6,405 nt of DNA from assembly GCA_025937035.1 (NCBI GenBank), contig JAICSG010000244.1, positions 1-6,405 on the forward strand, written 5' to 3'. This document shows positions 1 to 6,298 of this stretch, in pieces (the first letter of the stretch is position 1; each line of letters starts with the position of its first letter). The position numbers and the translations under genes are program-made. This stretch comes from Thermoanaerobaculia bacterium. Lineage in GTDB: Bacteria; Acidobacteriota; Thermoanaerobaculia; Multivoradales; UBA5704. The notes under the pieces are model-generated. The model saw only the letters and a list, made by a program, of their open reading frames with translations. It was not told the DNA's origin and did no database searches.

Positions 1-623
1 GCCTCCTGCGGGGTGGTGAACGGATCGTCGTGCCCCATGCCGAAGACGATGTAGGCCTTGATGCGCGGGGCGGTTATCTCGTTGCGGGCGCTCTTGGCCC
101 GCTCGTCGAGCGTCCAGTCGATGCCGTTGCCACTGCCGGGATCGCGGACGGTGGTGACGCCGTGCCCCATCCAGAGCTTGAAGACGTATTCGGCCGGCGT
201 CCCCTGCTCCTTGCCGCCGATGTGCCCGTGCATGTCGACGAAGCCCGGCAGGACGTACATGCCGTGGAGGTCCATCTCGCGGTCCCCCTCCCCGGCCTTG
301 GGACGCTTGTCGGGATCGGGCGCCACTCCCGGGCTCCCCACCGGCACCACGTCGGCGATGCGGTTCTTCTCGATCACGATGTCGACCGGCCCGATCGGGG
401 GGGCGCCGGTGCCGTCGATCACCGTCACCCCGCGCAGGATCAACCGCTTGAAGGGCCCTTCCCCTTCGGCCCGCGGCGGCGCCGGAAGGATCGAGGTGTC
501 CTTGGCCTTCTTCTCGGTCTTCTTCTCTTCCGGCTTCTTCTGGGCGGTCTTCTCCACCGCCAGCGCGGCGAGACAGCCGGCGAGCAGCAGGACGGAGCAC
601 AGCCACGAGATCTTTCTCTTCAT
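1..623 (-). CDS. Secreted amidohydrolase, probable lipoprotein (3' end outside window)
   Basis: N-terminal 207 residues of a metal-dependent amidohydrolase, closest in style to the imidazolonepropionase-like branch; substrate unknown. The start MKRK is followed by a hydrophobic stretch (residues 5-22) with a lipobox-like LAGC, Cys17 being the candidate lipidated residue; an ALA site at 20-22 could instead serve signal peptidase I, so export is well supported but lipidation less so. Residues 24-57 are a Lys/Glu/Pro-rich linker. The fold then begins with the small beta domain (LILRGVTVIDGTG, 61-73), a conserved LPGFVDMHGH stretch with the metal-binding HxH at His132/His134, and GVTTVRDPG (155-163), typical of the family. 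The remaining catalytic residues lie beyond the window edge, so activity cannot be judged. The ATG at 623 has a GGAGGGG ribosome binding site 8 nt upstream. It begins 37 nt after the MFS stop on the same strand, suggesting possible co-transcription. Confidence 0.85.
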   Translation of the reverse strand, partial: MKRKISWLCSVLLLAGCLAALAVEKTAQKKPEEKKTEKKAKDTSILPAPPRAEGEGPFKRLILRGVTVIDGTGAPPIGPVDIVIEKNRIADVVPVGSPGVAPDPDKRPKAGEGDREMDLHGMYVLPGFVDMHGHIGGKEQGTPAEYVFKLWMGHGVTTVRDPGSGNGIDWTLDERAKSARNEITAPRIKAYIVFGMGHDDPFTTPQE

Positions 624-635
624 GGGTCGATCCCC

Positions 636-655
636 TCCGGAAAACCCGGATTCTA
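636..655 (-). promoter_or_regulatory. Small hairpin over the amidohydrolase SD, plus TAGAAT box
   Basis: In the 37-nt gap after the MFS stop, the minus strand carries TCCGG-GTTTT-CCGGA (arms 646-650 and 636-640), a 5-bp stem whose 3' arm contains the first GGA of the GGAGGGG Shine-Dalgarno site. Immediately upstream is TAGAATCC (648-655), one mismatch from a TATAAT -10 box, but no -35 match stands 16-18 nt further up. Either could be chance; the hairpin might modestly restrict ribosome access. Confidence 0.25.
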
Positions 656-660
656 CGGCA

Positions 661-1848
661 TCAGGCGGCGGCGCGCCGGGGTACCACGAAGATCACCCCC
701 ACCGCCGCCGCCAGGGCGAGCAGGGCGCCGAAGTTGAAGGCGGTGGCCGATCCCCAGCGGTCCCAGAGGGCGCCGAAGAGAAGCGAGGCGGGGAGCGCCC
801 CGATGCCGATCGCCAGGTTGTACCAGCCGAAGGCCGACCCGCGCCGGTTCTTGGGGACGAGGTCGGCCACCAGGGCCTTCTCCACCCCCTCGGTCAGGCC
901 GAAGTAGATCCCGTAGACCGCGAAGAGGGCCCAGGCGTGCCAGGTCTGGCTGGCGCGGCCGAAGAGGAAGTAGACGGCGGCGTAGACCAGCCAGCCGGCG
1001 GCAATCAGCGGCTTGCGGCCGATGCGGTCCGAGAGAATGCCGCCGGGGGTGTTGGAGAGGGCCTTGACCAGGTTGAGCAGGGCCCAGAGGATTGGGATCA
1101 GGCTGGTGGCGACCCCGAGCTGGCCGGCCCGCAGCAGCAGGAAGGCGTCGGTCGAGTTGCCGAGGGTGAACAGCAGGAGGACCCCGAGATAGGCCCAGAA
1201 CCGACCGCTAAGAGGGGCTTTGAGATCGACCTCACCATCTTTCTTGGGCGGCGCCGTCCGCGGCACCTCGCGGACCCCGAAGAGCAGGGTCAGCACCGCC
1301 AGGGCTCCGGGGATGGCGGTGAGCAGGAAGACCGTGCGCAGCGGCAGCCCCTCCCAGCGCAGGATGGCGAAGGCGATGAGCGGCCCCAGCACCGCGCCCA
1401 GGTTGTCAGCGGCGTTGTGGAAGCCGAAGGCCCGGCCGCGGATGGCCGGATCGACCGAATCGGCGATCAGGGCGTCGCGGGGGGAGGTGCGAATCCCCTT
1501 ACCGACCCGGTCGGAGACGCGGATCCCCAGCACCTGGGCGGCCGACTGCGCGAGACCGATCAGGGGGCGGACCACCGAGGCGAGGAGGTAGCCCGCCAGC
1601 ACCAGGGGCTTGCGCCGGGCGACGCGATCCGACCACCAGCCGCTGGCCCATTTGAGCAGCGCCGCCGTGGTCTCGGCCGCCCCTTCGATGGTGCCCACGT
1701 AGGTGGCGCTCGCCCCCAGGACGGTGGCCAGGAACACCGGGATCAGCGGATAGGTCATCTCCGTCGCCACGTCGGTGAGGAAGCTCACCGCGCCGAGAGC
1801 GAGGACGTTGCGGCCGAGGCGGGGACTTTTCGGGAGGTCGGCTGCCAT
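661..1848 (-). CDS. Major facilitator superfamily (MFS) transporter, 395 aa
   Basis: Inner-membrane secondary transporter of the MFS, probably 12 transmembrane helices in two halves; the substrate cannot be read from sequence. Hydrophobic segments alternate with short charged loops throughout. A motif-A-like loop GWWSDRVARRKP (70-81) follows helix 2, and its second-half counterpart GGILSDRIGRKP (269-280) follows helix 8, the internal duplication expected of MFS proteins. The loop SDRVGKGIRTSPRDALIA (112-129) and GRAFGFHNAADNLGAVLGP (138-156) are signatures of an uncharacterised bacterial MFS group I have seen before but cannot name. A charged central cytoplasmic loop spans about 192-217. The ATG at 1848 is chosen because the in-frame GTG at 1896 lies inside the operon terminator and its extra residues are not MFS-like. 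No SD precedes the ATG, unlike every ribosomal gene here. It lies 80 nt after rplQ and directly before the amidohydrolase. Confidence 0.9.
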   Translation of the reverse strand: MAADLPKSPRLGRNVLALGAVSFLTDVATEMTYPLIPVFLATVLGASATYVGTIEGAAETTAALLKWASGWWSDRVARRKPLVLAGYLLASVVRPLIGLAQSAAQVLGIRVSDRVGKGIRTSPRDALIADSVDPAIRGRAFGFHNAADNLGAVLGPLIAFAILRWEGLPLRTVFLLTAIPGALAVLTLLFGVREVPRTAPPKKDGEVDLKAPLSGRFWAYLGVLLLFTLGNSTDAFLLLRAGQLGVATSLIPILWALLNLVKALSNTPGGILSDRIGRKPLIAAGWLVYAAVYFLFGRASQTWHAWALFAVYGIYFGLTEGVEKALVADLVPKNRRGSAFGWYNLAIGIGALPASLLFGALWDRWGSATAFNFGALLALAAAVGVIFVVPRRAAA

Positions 1849-1854
1849 GGTCGG

Positions 1855-1862
1855 GGATTCTA
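1855..1862 (-). promoter_or_regulatory. Candidate -10 box before the MFS gene
   Basis: TAGAATCC on the minus strand contains TAGAAT (1857-1862), one mismatch from the sigma70 -10 consensus. Only 8 nt separate it from the MFS ATG, so a transcript from it would begin at or within about two bases of the start codon, giving a leaderless mRNA. This agrees with the missing SD. The weakness is that no -35-like hexamer is visible 16-18 nt upstream, where the terminator stem lies. Confidence 0.3.
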
Positions 1863-1867
1863 AGATG

Positions 1868-1904
1868 AAAAAACGGAACGGCCGGCGCGCGAGCACCGGC
1901 CGTT
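1868..1904 (-). terminator. Intrinsic terminator at the end of the ribosomal operon
   Basis: The minus strand has a perfect 9-bp stem AACGGCCGG / CCGGCCGTT (arms 1896-1904 and 1877-1885) with a 10-nt loop, then CCG and six T residues (1868-1873). It starts 24 nt after the rplQ stop. The T-tract lies only on the minus-strand 3' side, so it acts in the direction of the operon. The three bases between stem and T-run make it slightly imperfect, so some read-through into the MFS gene is possible. Confidence 0.8.
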
Positions 1905-1928
1905 TGGAATTCCGCGAAGACGGTCCGG

Positions 1929-2513
1929 CTAGGAGCCGATCTTCTTGGGAGCCGAGGTCTGGGCCCGGCCGGCCTTCTGAGTGGAGACCTTCTTCGTCTC
2001 GCTCTTGGCCTCTTTCTTGGGCTTCGGCTTGTCCTCCGCCTTCGCCTTGCCCTTGGCCGGCTCCTTCTCCTTGGCCTCCTTCTTCGGCTTCGGCGTCTTG
2101 GGCGCCTTGGCCTTGGGGGCCTGGGACTCCTTCACCGGCTCGGCCGCCTCGGCGTCGGGACGGTCTACCAGCTCGAGCACCGCCATCTCGGCGCCGTCAC
2201 CCAGACGGGGCCCGAGCTTGACGATGCGCAGATAGCCGCCCGGCCGGGCCGTGAAGCGGGGCGCGATCTCGTCGAATACCTTCTTGACCAGATCGCGCTT
2301 GAGCACCCACCGCAGCACCCAGCGGCGGTCGTGCAGGGTGCCGTGCTTCCCCCGGGTGATCACCTTCTCGGCGATGGGGCGCAGCTCCTTGGCCTTGGGG
2401 AGCGTGGTGACGATCTTCTCCTTCTCCACCAGCGACTGGAGCTGGTTGCGGAACAGGGCCTCCCGGTGGGAGGAGGTCCGCCCCAGCTTCCGGTGTCTCA
2501 TCGCGTGACGCAT
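1929..2513 (-). CDS. rplQ: 50S ribosomal protein L17 with long C-terminal tail, 194 aa
   Basis: L17, a large-subunit protein near the peptide exit tunnel. Residues 1-118 are a complete L17 domain: [12 protein letters not shown] at the N terminus, [20 protein letters not shown] (36-45), and [18 protein letters not shown] (84-101), ending ELVDRPDAE. The domain matches the usual length of about 120 residues, but the protein continues for 76 residues rich in Lys, Ala, Pro and Glu. In that tail KPKKEAK occurs twice (142-148, 164-170); it looks disordered and strongly basic. Codon use stays GC-rich across the junction, so this does not look like a frameshifted stop. The ATG at 2513 is preferred over the one at 2501 because GGAGGA lies 4 nt before it and L17 homologues start MRHxxxxRKLGR. 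It lies 12 nt after rpoA and is the last gene before the terminator. Confidence 0.97.
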   Translation of the reverse strand: MRHAMRHRKLGRTSSHREALFRNQLQSLVEKEKIVTTLPKAKELRPIAEKVITRGKHGTLHDRRWVLRWVLKRDLVKKVFDEIAPRFTARPGGYLRIVKLGPRLGDGAEMAVLELVDRPDAEAAEPVKESQAPKAKAPKTPKPKKEAKEKEPAKGKAKAEDKPKPKKEAKSETKKVSTQKAGRAQTSAPKKIGS

Positions 2514-2523
2514 GATCTCCTCC
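2514..2523 (-). promoter_or_regulatory. Ribosome binding site deciding the rplQ start
   Basis: GGAGGAGATC on the minus strand stands directly before the ATG at 2513, with GGAGGA at 2518-2523 and 4 nt spacing. The in-frame ATG at 2501 would be 16 nt from the same site, too far for efficient use. The sequence fills the short gap after the rpoA TAA, so the two genes are probably translationally linked. Confidence 0.7.
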
Positions 2524-2525
2524 GT

Positions 2526-3506
2526 TTACGCCGAAGCCGAGGGGCGGTCCGGCACGTCCATTCCGAGCGAGAGCCCGAGCTTGTCGAGAACCTCCTGGAC
2601 CTCTTCAAGCGACTTCTTGCCGAAGTTCTTGGTCTCCAACATGTCCTTCTCGGTCCGGCGCACCAGGTCGCGGAGCGTGTGGATGTTGGCGTTCTTGAGC
2701 GAGTTGGCCGAGCGGACCGAGAGATCGAGGTCGTCGATCGGCTTGGCCAGCAGGGCGTCGAGACCGGCGAGCTCTTCCCGGCCCAGCTCGCCGCCATCAT
2801 GCCGCAGGCTCTCCTCGGTCTGGATGAAGATGCCGAGGTGGTCCTTGAGCAGCATGGCGGCCAGCGACACCGCCTCCTCGGGGCGCACCGTGCCGTTGGT
2901 CCACACCTCCAGGATCAGGCGCTCGTAGTCGGTCGCCTGACCGACGCGGGCCGCCTCGACCCGGAAGTTGACCCGGCGGACCGGGCTGTGGGCGGAGTCG
3001 ACCGGAATCCAGCCGATGCCCATCGATTCATCGAAGTTGCGGTCGGCCGAGACGTAGCCGCGCCCCTTCTTGATCTGGGCCTGGAGCTTGAACCGCCCCT
3101 CCTCGTTGATGGTGGCGATATGGACGTTGGGGTCGAAGATCTCGACCTGCGGGTCCTCGCTCATCTGGCCGGCGGTCACCTTGCCGGGCCCCTGGACGTC
3201 GACCGACAGCACCTTCGGCTCCTCGGAGTGGAGGGTGATCGACATCTGCTTGAGGTTGAGGATGATGTCGGTGACGTCCTCGACCACGCCGGGGATCGAC
3301 GAGAACTCGTGCAGCACCCCCTCGATGTTGACCGCGGTGATGGCCGCGCCCTCGATCGAGGAGAGCAGGCAGCGCCGCAGGGCGTTGCCGATGGTAGTGG
3401 CGAAGCCCCGCTCGAACGGCTGGGCCGTGAACCGGCCGTACGTCGCCGTCAGGGTCTCGGTCTCGGCCTCGACCCGCGTGGGGCGTTGAAATCCTTTCCA
3501 AAGCAT
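2526..3506 (-). CDS. rpoA: DNA-directed RNA polymerase subunit alpha, 326 aa
   Basis: Alpha subunit, whose dimer starts assembly of RNA polymerase. The N-terminal domain (about 1-235) shows FERGFATTIGNALRRCLLSS (31-50) of the dimerisation and assembly region, IPGVVEDVTDIILNLK (71-86) and NFRVEAARVGQATDYERLILEVWTNGT beginning at 180. A linker at roughly 236-252 leads to the C-terminal domain (253-316) that contacts UP elements and activators. Residues matching the Escherichia coli DNA-contact set are present at the same numbers: Arg265, Asn268, Lys271, Gly296, Lys298, Ser299 and Glu302; position 269 is Ser instead of Cys. Length is close to the usual 325-345. The ATG at 3506 has AAAGGAG 8 nt upstream; the open frame continuing to 4082 is an overlap with rpsD and not part of the protein. 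It lies 35 nt after rpsD. Confidence 0.98.
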   Translation of the reverse strand: MLWKGFQRPTRVEAETETLTATYGRFTAQPFERGFATTIGNALRRCLLSSIEGAAITAVNIEGVLHEFSSIPGVVEDVTDIILNLKQMSITLHSEEPKVLSVDVQGPGKVTAGQMSEDPQVEIFDPNVHIATINEEGRFKLQAQIKKGRGYVSADRNFDESMGIGWIPVDSAHSPVRRVNFRVEAARVGQATDYERLILEVWTNGTVRPEEAVSLAAMLLKDHLGIFIQTEESLRHDGGELGREELAGLDALLAKPIDDLDLSVRSANSLKNANIHTLRDLVRRTEKDMLETKNFGKKSLEEVQEVLDKLGLSLGMDVPDRPSASA

Positions 3507-3541
3507 ACTGTGAGCTCCTTTCCTGGATCCGTCTCGGCCGC

Positions 3542-4171
3542 TTAGCGGCTGTAGAGCTCGACGATGAGCTGCTCCTGGATCGGGAGCTTGATGTCCTCCC
3601 GGACCGGCAGGCGGAGCACCCGTCCGGTCGTGTTCTCCGCGTTCAGCTCCAGCCAGTCCGGCACGCCGCGTCCACGCGCCGTCTCGACGCTGGAGCGGAT
3701 CAGCGGGTTCTTGCGGCTGGCCTCCTTGATCGCGACCCCCTGCCCCGCCTTCACCTGGAAGGACGGAATGGTGATCTTGCGGTCGTCCACCTGCACGTGG
3801 CCGTGGCGGATGAGCTGGCGCGCCTGGGCACGCGAGGCGGCGAAGCCAAGGCTGTAGACGACGTTGTCCAGGCGCCGCTCGAGCTGCACCAGGAGGTTCT
3901 CGCCGGTGATCCCCTTGCGGCGGTCGGCCTCGGCGAAATAATTGCGGAACTGCGACTCGAGCACCCCGTAGATGCGCTTGACCTTCTGCTTCTCGCGGAG
4001 CTGCAGGCCATAGCCGAGCGTCCGCCGGCCGCGCCGGGTGCCGTGCTGGCCCGGCGGGAAGTTGCGGCGCTCGACGGCGCACTTCTCCTTGAAGCAGCGG
4101 TCCCCCTTGAGGAACAGCTTCATCCGTTCGCGCCGGCAGAGCCGGCAGACGGGTCCCGTGTATCTTGCCAC
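3542..4171 (-). CDS. rpsD: 30S ribosomal protein S4, zinc-binding form, 209 aa
   Basis: S4 is a primary 16S rRNA binder that nucleates assembly of the 30S body and, in many bacteria, represses its own operon. The protein is full length (family about 200-209). The N terminus [15 protein letters not shown] has Cys9, Cys12, Cys26 and Cys31, the same positions that bind zinc in Thermus thermophilus S4, so this is the zinc-containing form. [14 protein letters not shown] and PPGQHG (39-44) are conserved S4 features. The S4 RNA-binding domain spans about 99-160 ([36 protein letters not shown]), and the C terminus ends [12 protein letters not shown]. The start is GTG at 4171, supported by AAGGAG 7 nt upstream and the MARYTGP homology. 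It is preceded by the longest spacer of the cluster, 137 nt. Confidence 0.98.
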   Translation of the reverse strand: MARYTGPVCRLCRRERMKLFLKGDRCFKEKCAVERRNFPPGQHGTRRGRRTLGYGLQLREKQKVKRIYGVLESQFRNYFAEADRRKGITGENLLVQLERRLDNVVYSLGFAASRAQARQLIRHGHVQVDDRKITIPSFQVKAGQGVAIKEASRKNPLIRSSVETARGRGVPDWLELNAENTTGRVLRLPVREDIKLPIQEQLIVELYSR

Positions 4172-4308
4172 TGGATCTCTCCTTGACGTCCTCTCCCCGA
4201 GGCTACGGGGACTTCAACTTGGGAAGACGCGCGAGAGCCCCCGGCACGCCCGGGGGCGAGAGGCTCGGCGATCCCGAGACTACCTGATACCGCCTTACAA
4301 ACGGCGAA
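4172..4308 (-). promoter_or_regulatory. Structured rpsK-rpsD spacer, candidate S4 leader or processing region
   Basis: This 137-nt gap contains no gene but a row of inverted repeats. The strongest is GCCCCCGG-CACGC-CCGGGGGC on the plus strand (4237-4244/4250-4257), a perfect 8-bp stem with a 5-nt loop. Next to it are CTCGG/CCGAG (4264-4268/4274-4278), CCCCG/CGGGG (4195-4199/4206-4210), and a weaker CGCC/GGCG (4291-4294/4303-4306). None is followed by a T-run on the minus strand, so a plain terminator is unlikely. S4 autoregulation through structured leader RNA is known for the E. coli alpha operon and Bacillus subtilis rpsD; placing such an element here is inference. The rpsD SD (AAGGAG, 4179-4184) lies outside the stems seen. 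Confidence 0.4.
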
Positions 4309-4713
4309 TCAGACGCGGCGCCGCTTGCGCGGCCGGCAGCCGTTGTGCGGGATGGGGGTCACGTCCTTGATCGACTTGACCTCGATCCCGGCGGCCTGGA
4401 GGGCGCGCACCGCGGACTCCCGCCCGGCGCCCGGCCCCTTGACCATCACGTCCACGGACCGTACGCCCGCGTCCTTGGCCTGGTTGCCGCAGTTCTGCGC
4501 CGCCACCTGGGCCGCGAAGGGGGTCCCCTTGCGCGAGCCCTTGAAACCGATCCGGCCGGCCGACGACCAGGCGAGGATGCTCCCCTCCGGGTCGGCGATC
4601 GACACGATCGTGTTGTTGAAGGTCGCCTGGATGTGCGCGACGCCGTGCGGCACGTTGCGCTTCTCCTTGCGCTTGGCGCCCTTCTTCTCCTTCTTGCCTT
4701 CCGCTTTGGCCAT
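4309..4713 (-). CDS. rpsK: 30S ribosomal protein S11, 134 aa
   Basis: S11 sits on the platform of the small subunit near the mRNA exit and contacts 16S rRNA. The sequence is complete: a Lys-rich N-terminal arm (residues 1-19), then [20 protein letters not shown], the conserved core with [20 protein letters not shown], and the C-terminal signature [19 protein letters not shown]. Length is a few residues above the typical 125-130, all of it in the basic arm. The ATG at 4713 has AGAGGA 4 nt upstream. It starts 24 nt after rpsM and is followed by the unusually long spacer before rpsD. Confidence 0.98.
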   Translation of the reverse strand: MAKAEGKKEKKGAKRKEKRNVPHGVAHIQATFNNTIVSIADPEGSILAWSSAGRIGFKGSRKGTPFAAQVAAQNCGNQAKDAGVRSVDVMVKGPGAGRESAVRALQAAGIEVKSIKDVTPIPHNGCRPRKRRRV

Positions 4714-4737
4714 CTCGTCCTCTTGCTTAAGGGTGAC

Positions 4738-5121
4738 TTACTTCTTGGTCGCCTTCTTCTTGCCCGCCACGGCGCCGCGGCGCGGCCCCTTGCGGGTGCG
4801 GGAATTGGTCTGGGTCCGCTGGCCACGCGCCGGCAGCCCGCGGCGGTGCCGCACGCCGCGGTAGCAGCCGATCTCCATCAGGCGCTTGATGTTCTGGCTG
4901 ACCTCCTTGCGGAGATCGCCCTCCACCCGGCCCTCGTCCTGGATGACCTTGCGGATCCGCTGCGCCTCGACCTCGGTGAGGTCGCGGACCTTCGTGACCT
5001 CGGGCACCTCGGCCTTGACCAGGATGTCGCGCGAGCGCGAGCGGCCAATGCCGTAGATGTAGGTGAGACCGATCCAGACCTGCTTGTTCTGCGGCAGGTC
5101 GACTCCTGCGATGCGTGCCAT
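4738..5121 (-). CDS. rpsM: 30S ribosomal protein S13, 127 aa
   Basis: S13 lies in the head of the 30S subunit and contacts the P-site tRNA and the large subunit through intersubunit bridges. [21 protein letters not shown] at the N terminus, YGIGRSRS (24-31), and the C-terminal signature [20 protein letters not shown] followed by NSRTRKG identify it clearly; a basic KKKATKK tail ends the protein. Length is normal (118-127). The ATG at 5121 has GGGAG 5 nt upstream, and this SD shares a base with the rpmJ stop codon, leaving only 9 nt between the genes, an arrangement that favours coupled translation. Confidence 0.98.
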   Translation of the reverse strand: MARIAGVDLPQNKQVWIGLTYIYGIGRSRSRDILVKAEVPEVTKVRDLTEVEAQRIRKVIQDEGRVEGDLRKEVSQNIKRLMEIGCYRGVRHRRGLPARGQRTQTNSRTRKGPRRGAVAGKKKATKK

Positions 5122-5130
5122 AGCGACTCC

Positions 5131-5244
5131 CTATCCCTGACGCTGCTTGTGTTTCGGGTTCTCGCAGATCACCCGCACGACGCCCTTCCTACGGACGACC
5201 TTGCACTTCGGGCAGATCCGTTTCACCGACGAACGTACTTTCAT
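5131..5244 (-). CDS. rpmJ: 50S ribosomal protein L36, zinc-ribbon form, 37 aa
   Basis: L36 is a small zinc-binding protein of the large subunit that helps organise 23S rRNA. The translation begins [20 protein letters not shown] and ends [11 protein letters not shown], exactly the usual 37 residues. The zinc ligands Cys11, Cys14, Cys27 and His32 are all present, so this is the zinc-containing form and not the ligand-free paralogue used under zinc limitation. The ATG at 5244 is preceded by AAAGGAAG at about 7-8 nt. It lies 52 nt after infA and 9 nt before rpsM, the standard place for this gene between infA and rpsM. Confidence 0.97.
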   Translation of the reverse strand: MKVRSSVKRICPKCKVVRRKGVVRVICENPKHKQRQG

Positions 5245-5280
5245 GGCAACTTCTTCCTTTCCCCGCCGTCTACTTGACGT

Positions 5281-5295
5281 CGCCTGTTTCAGGCG
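5281..5295 (-). other. Hairpin in the infA-rpmJ spacer
   Basis: CGCCTG-TTT-CAGGCG on the plus strand (CGCCTG-AAA-CAGGCG in the transcript) is a perfect 6-bp stem with a 3-nt loop, starting directly after the infA TAG. No T-run follows on the minus strand, so it is not a normal terminator. It could protect the infA 3' end or mark a cleavage point; a chance repeat is also possible at this GC content. Confidence 0.35.
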
Positions 5296-5296
5296 C

Positions 5297-5527
5297 CTAT
5301 TTCAAGCGATACACGATCCGGCCCCGGTTGAGGTCGTACGGCGACAGCTCGACCAGCACGCGGTCCCCCGGGAGAATACGGATGAAGTGCTTCCTCATCT
5401 TCCCCGAGATGTGCGCCAGCACCTGATGCTTGTTGCCGTTGAGCTCCACCTCGACGCGGAACATCGCGTTGGGGAGGGGCTCCACCACCACGGCCTCAAC
5501 TTCGATCGCCTCTTCTTTCGTGGACAA
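5297..5527 (-). CDS. infA: Translation initiation factor IF-1, 76 aa, TTG start
   Basis: IF-1 binds the A site of the 30S subunit during initiation. It is a single OB-fold protein: [20 protein letters not shown] (4-23), [20 protein letters not shown] (36-55), and [16 protein letters not shown] near the C terminus are the IF-1 hallmarks. At 76 residues it is slightly longer than the usual 72, with a few extra residues in the VELNGNKHQ loop and a C-terminal Leu-Lys. The start is TTG at 5527: homologues begin at this point, no ATG or GTG is available nearby in frame, and AGGAAGGA stands 3 nt upstream. It begins 14 nt after map and ends 52 nt before rpmJ. Confidence 0.97.
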   Translation of the reverse strand: MSTKEEAIEVEAVVVEPLPNAMFRVEVELNGNKHQVLAHISGKMRKHFIRILPGDRVLVELSPYDLNRGRIVYRLK

Positions 5528-5530
5528 ACG

Positions 5531-5538
5531 TCCTTCCT
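5531..5538 (-). promoter_or_regulatory. Ribosome binding site deciding the TTG start of infA
   Basis: AGGAAGGA on the minus strand lies 3 nt before the TTG at 5527; its upstream AGGA copy (5535-5538) would give 7 nt spacing. This strong SD in the 14-nt map-infA gap is the main sequence support for TTG as the true start. Confidence 0.7.
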
Positions 5539-5541
5539 CTC

Positions 5542-6294
5542 TCAAATTTGTATGCCCAGCACCCGGGCGCCCGACGGCGTCACCGCCACCGAATACTCGA
5601 AGTGGGCCGACAGCGAGCCGTCCTCGGTTCGCGCCGTCCAGCCGTCGGGGTCCATCTTCACCCCGGGAGCACCGGCGTTGACCATCGGCTCGATCGCCAG
5701 CACCATCCCCGGCTTGAGCTTCGGCCCCTTGCCGGGAGAGCCGAAATTGGGCACCTGCGGATCCTCGTGCAGCGAGGTCCCCACGCCGTGCCCCGTGAAC
5801 TCCCGCACCACCGAGTAGCCGTGGCTCTCGGCGTGCCGCTGGACCGCCGACCCGATGTCCTCCACCCGCCCGCCCGGCCGCACCTGGGCGACCCCCAGCT
5901 TCAGGGCCTCCTCGGTGACGCGCAGCAGCCGCTTCGCCTCGTCGCTGACCTTGCCGACGGCGAAGGTCCGCGCCGCGTCTCCGCAGTACCCCTTGTAGAA
6001 GACGCCGCAGTCGATCCCGACGATGTCCCCCTCCTGGAGGGGGTTCTCGCCCGGGATGCCGTGCACGATGACGTCGTTGACCGAGATGCACAGCGTCGCC
6101 GGATAGCCCCGGTAGTTCAGAAAAGCCGGGACCCCTCCAGCGTCGCGGATGATGCGCTCGGCGAGACGGTCGAGCTCGCGCGTCTTGACGCCCGGGACCA
6201 TCCGCTCGCCCACCGCGTCCAGCACCTGGTGGACGATCCGGTTCGCCCGATCCATCAGATCGATCTCACCGGGAGTCTTGAGCACCGCGGCCAT
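5542..6294 (-). CDS. map: Methionine aminopeptidase type I, 250 aa
   Basis: Removes the initiator methionine from nascent proteins in the cytosol, using a dinuclear metal centre. The pita-bread-fold residues are all visible: metal ligands Asp95, Asp106, His169, Glu202 and Glu233, with substrate-site His78 and His176. Supporting motifs are [11 protein letters not shown] (71-81), [20 protein letters not shown] (89-108), [14 protein letters not shown] (166-179) and LAIEPMVN (199-206). Tyr234 follows Glu233 where His is common. Length is typical of bacterial type I enzymes (about 248-264) without an N-terminal zinc extension. ATG 6294 fits the homologous start ([10 protein letters not shown]) and lies 4 nt after the adk stop, but its SD is poor (AAGG too close). 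A GTG at 6318, overlapping adk, has GGAG 6 nt upstream and would add 8 residues; the start is therefore not settled. Confidence 0.95.
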   Translation of the reverse strand: MAAVLKTPGEIDLMDRANRIVHQVLDAVGERMVPGVKTRELDRLAERIIRDAGGVPAFLNYRGYPATLCISVNDVIVHGIPGENPLQEGDIVGIDCGVFYKGYCGDAARTFAVGKVSDEAKRLLRVTEEALKLGVAQVRPGGRVEDIGSAVQRHAESHGYSVVREFTGHGVGTSLHEDPQVPNFGSPGKGPKLKPGMVLAIEPMVNAGAPGVKMDPDGWTARTEDGSLSAHFEYSVAVTPSGARVLGIQI

Positions 6295-6298
6295 ACCT

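Noticed and set aside
58..1863. A 601-codon open frame on the plus strand, opposite the MFS and amidohydrolase genes
   Set aside because: Its translation is low-complexity Gly/Arg/Glu/Pro-rich without any recognisable domain, as expected antisense to GC-rich genes, while the minus strand encodes clear family signatures over the same bases.
1849..1896. GTG start at 1896 adding 16 residues to the MFS protein
   Set aside because: The codon lies inside the terminator stem and the added residues do not resemble an MFS N terminus.
1929..2159. L17 tail as the result of a frameshift or lost stop codon
   Set aside because: The composition is what a real disordered basic tail shows (Lys, Ala, Pro, Glu with short repeats), codon use stays GC-rich and it ends in an ordinary stop just before a terminator.
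3507..4082. Upstream extension of the rpoA reading frame by 192 codons
   Set aside because: It overlaps rpsD in another frame and reads as Arg/Pro/Ala-rich noise; rpoA has a proper ATG with SD at 3506.
4237..4257. 8-bp GC hairpin as an intrinsic terminator after rpsK
   Set aside because: No T-run follows on either strand, and termination here would cut off rpsD, rpoA and rplQ from their operon.
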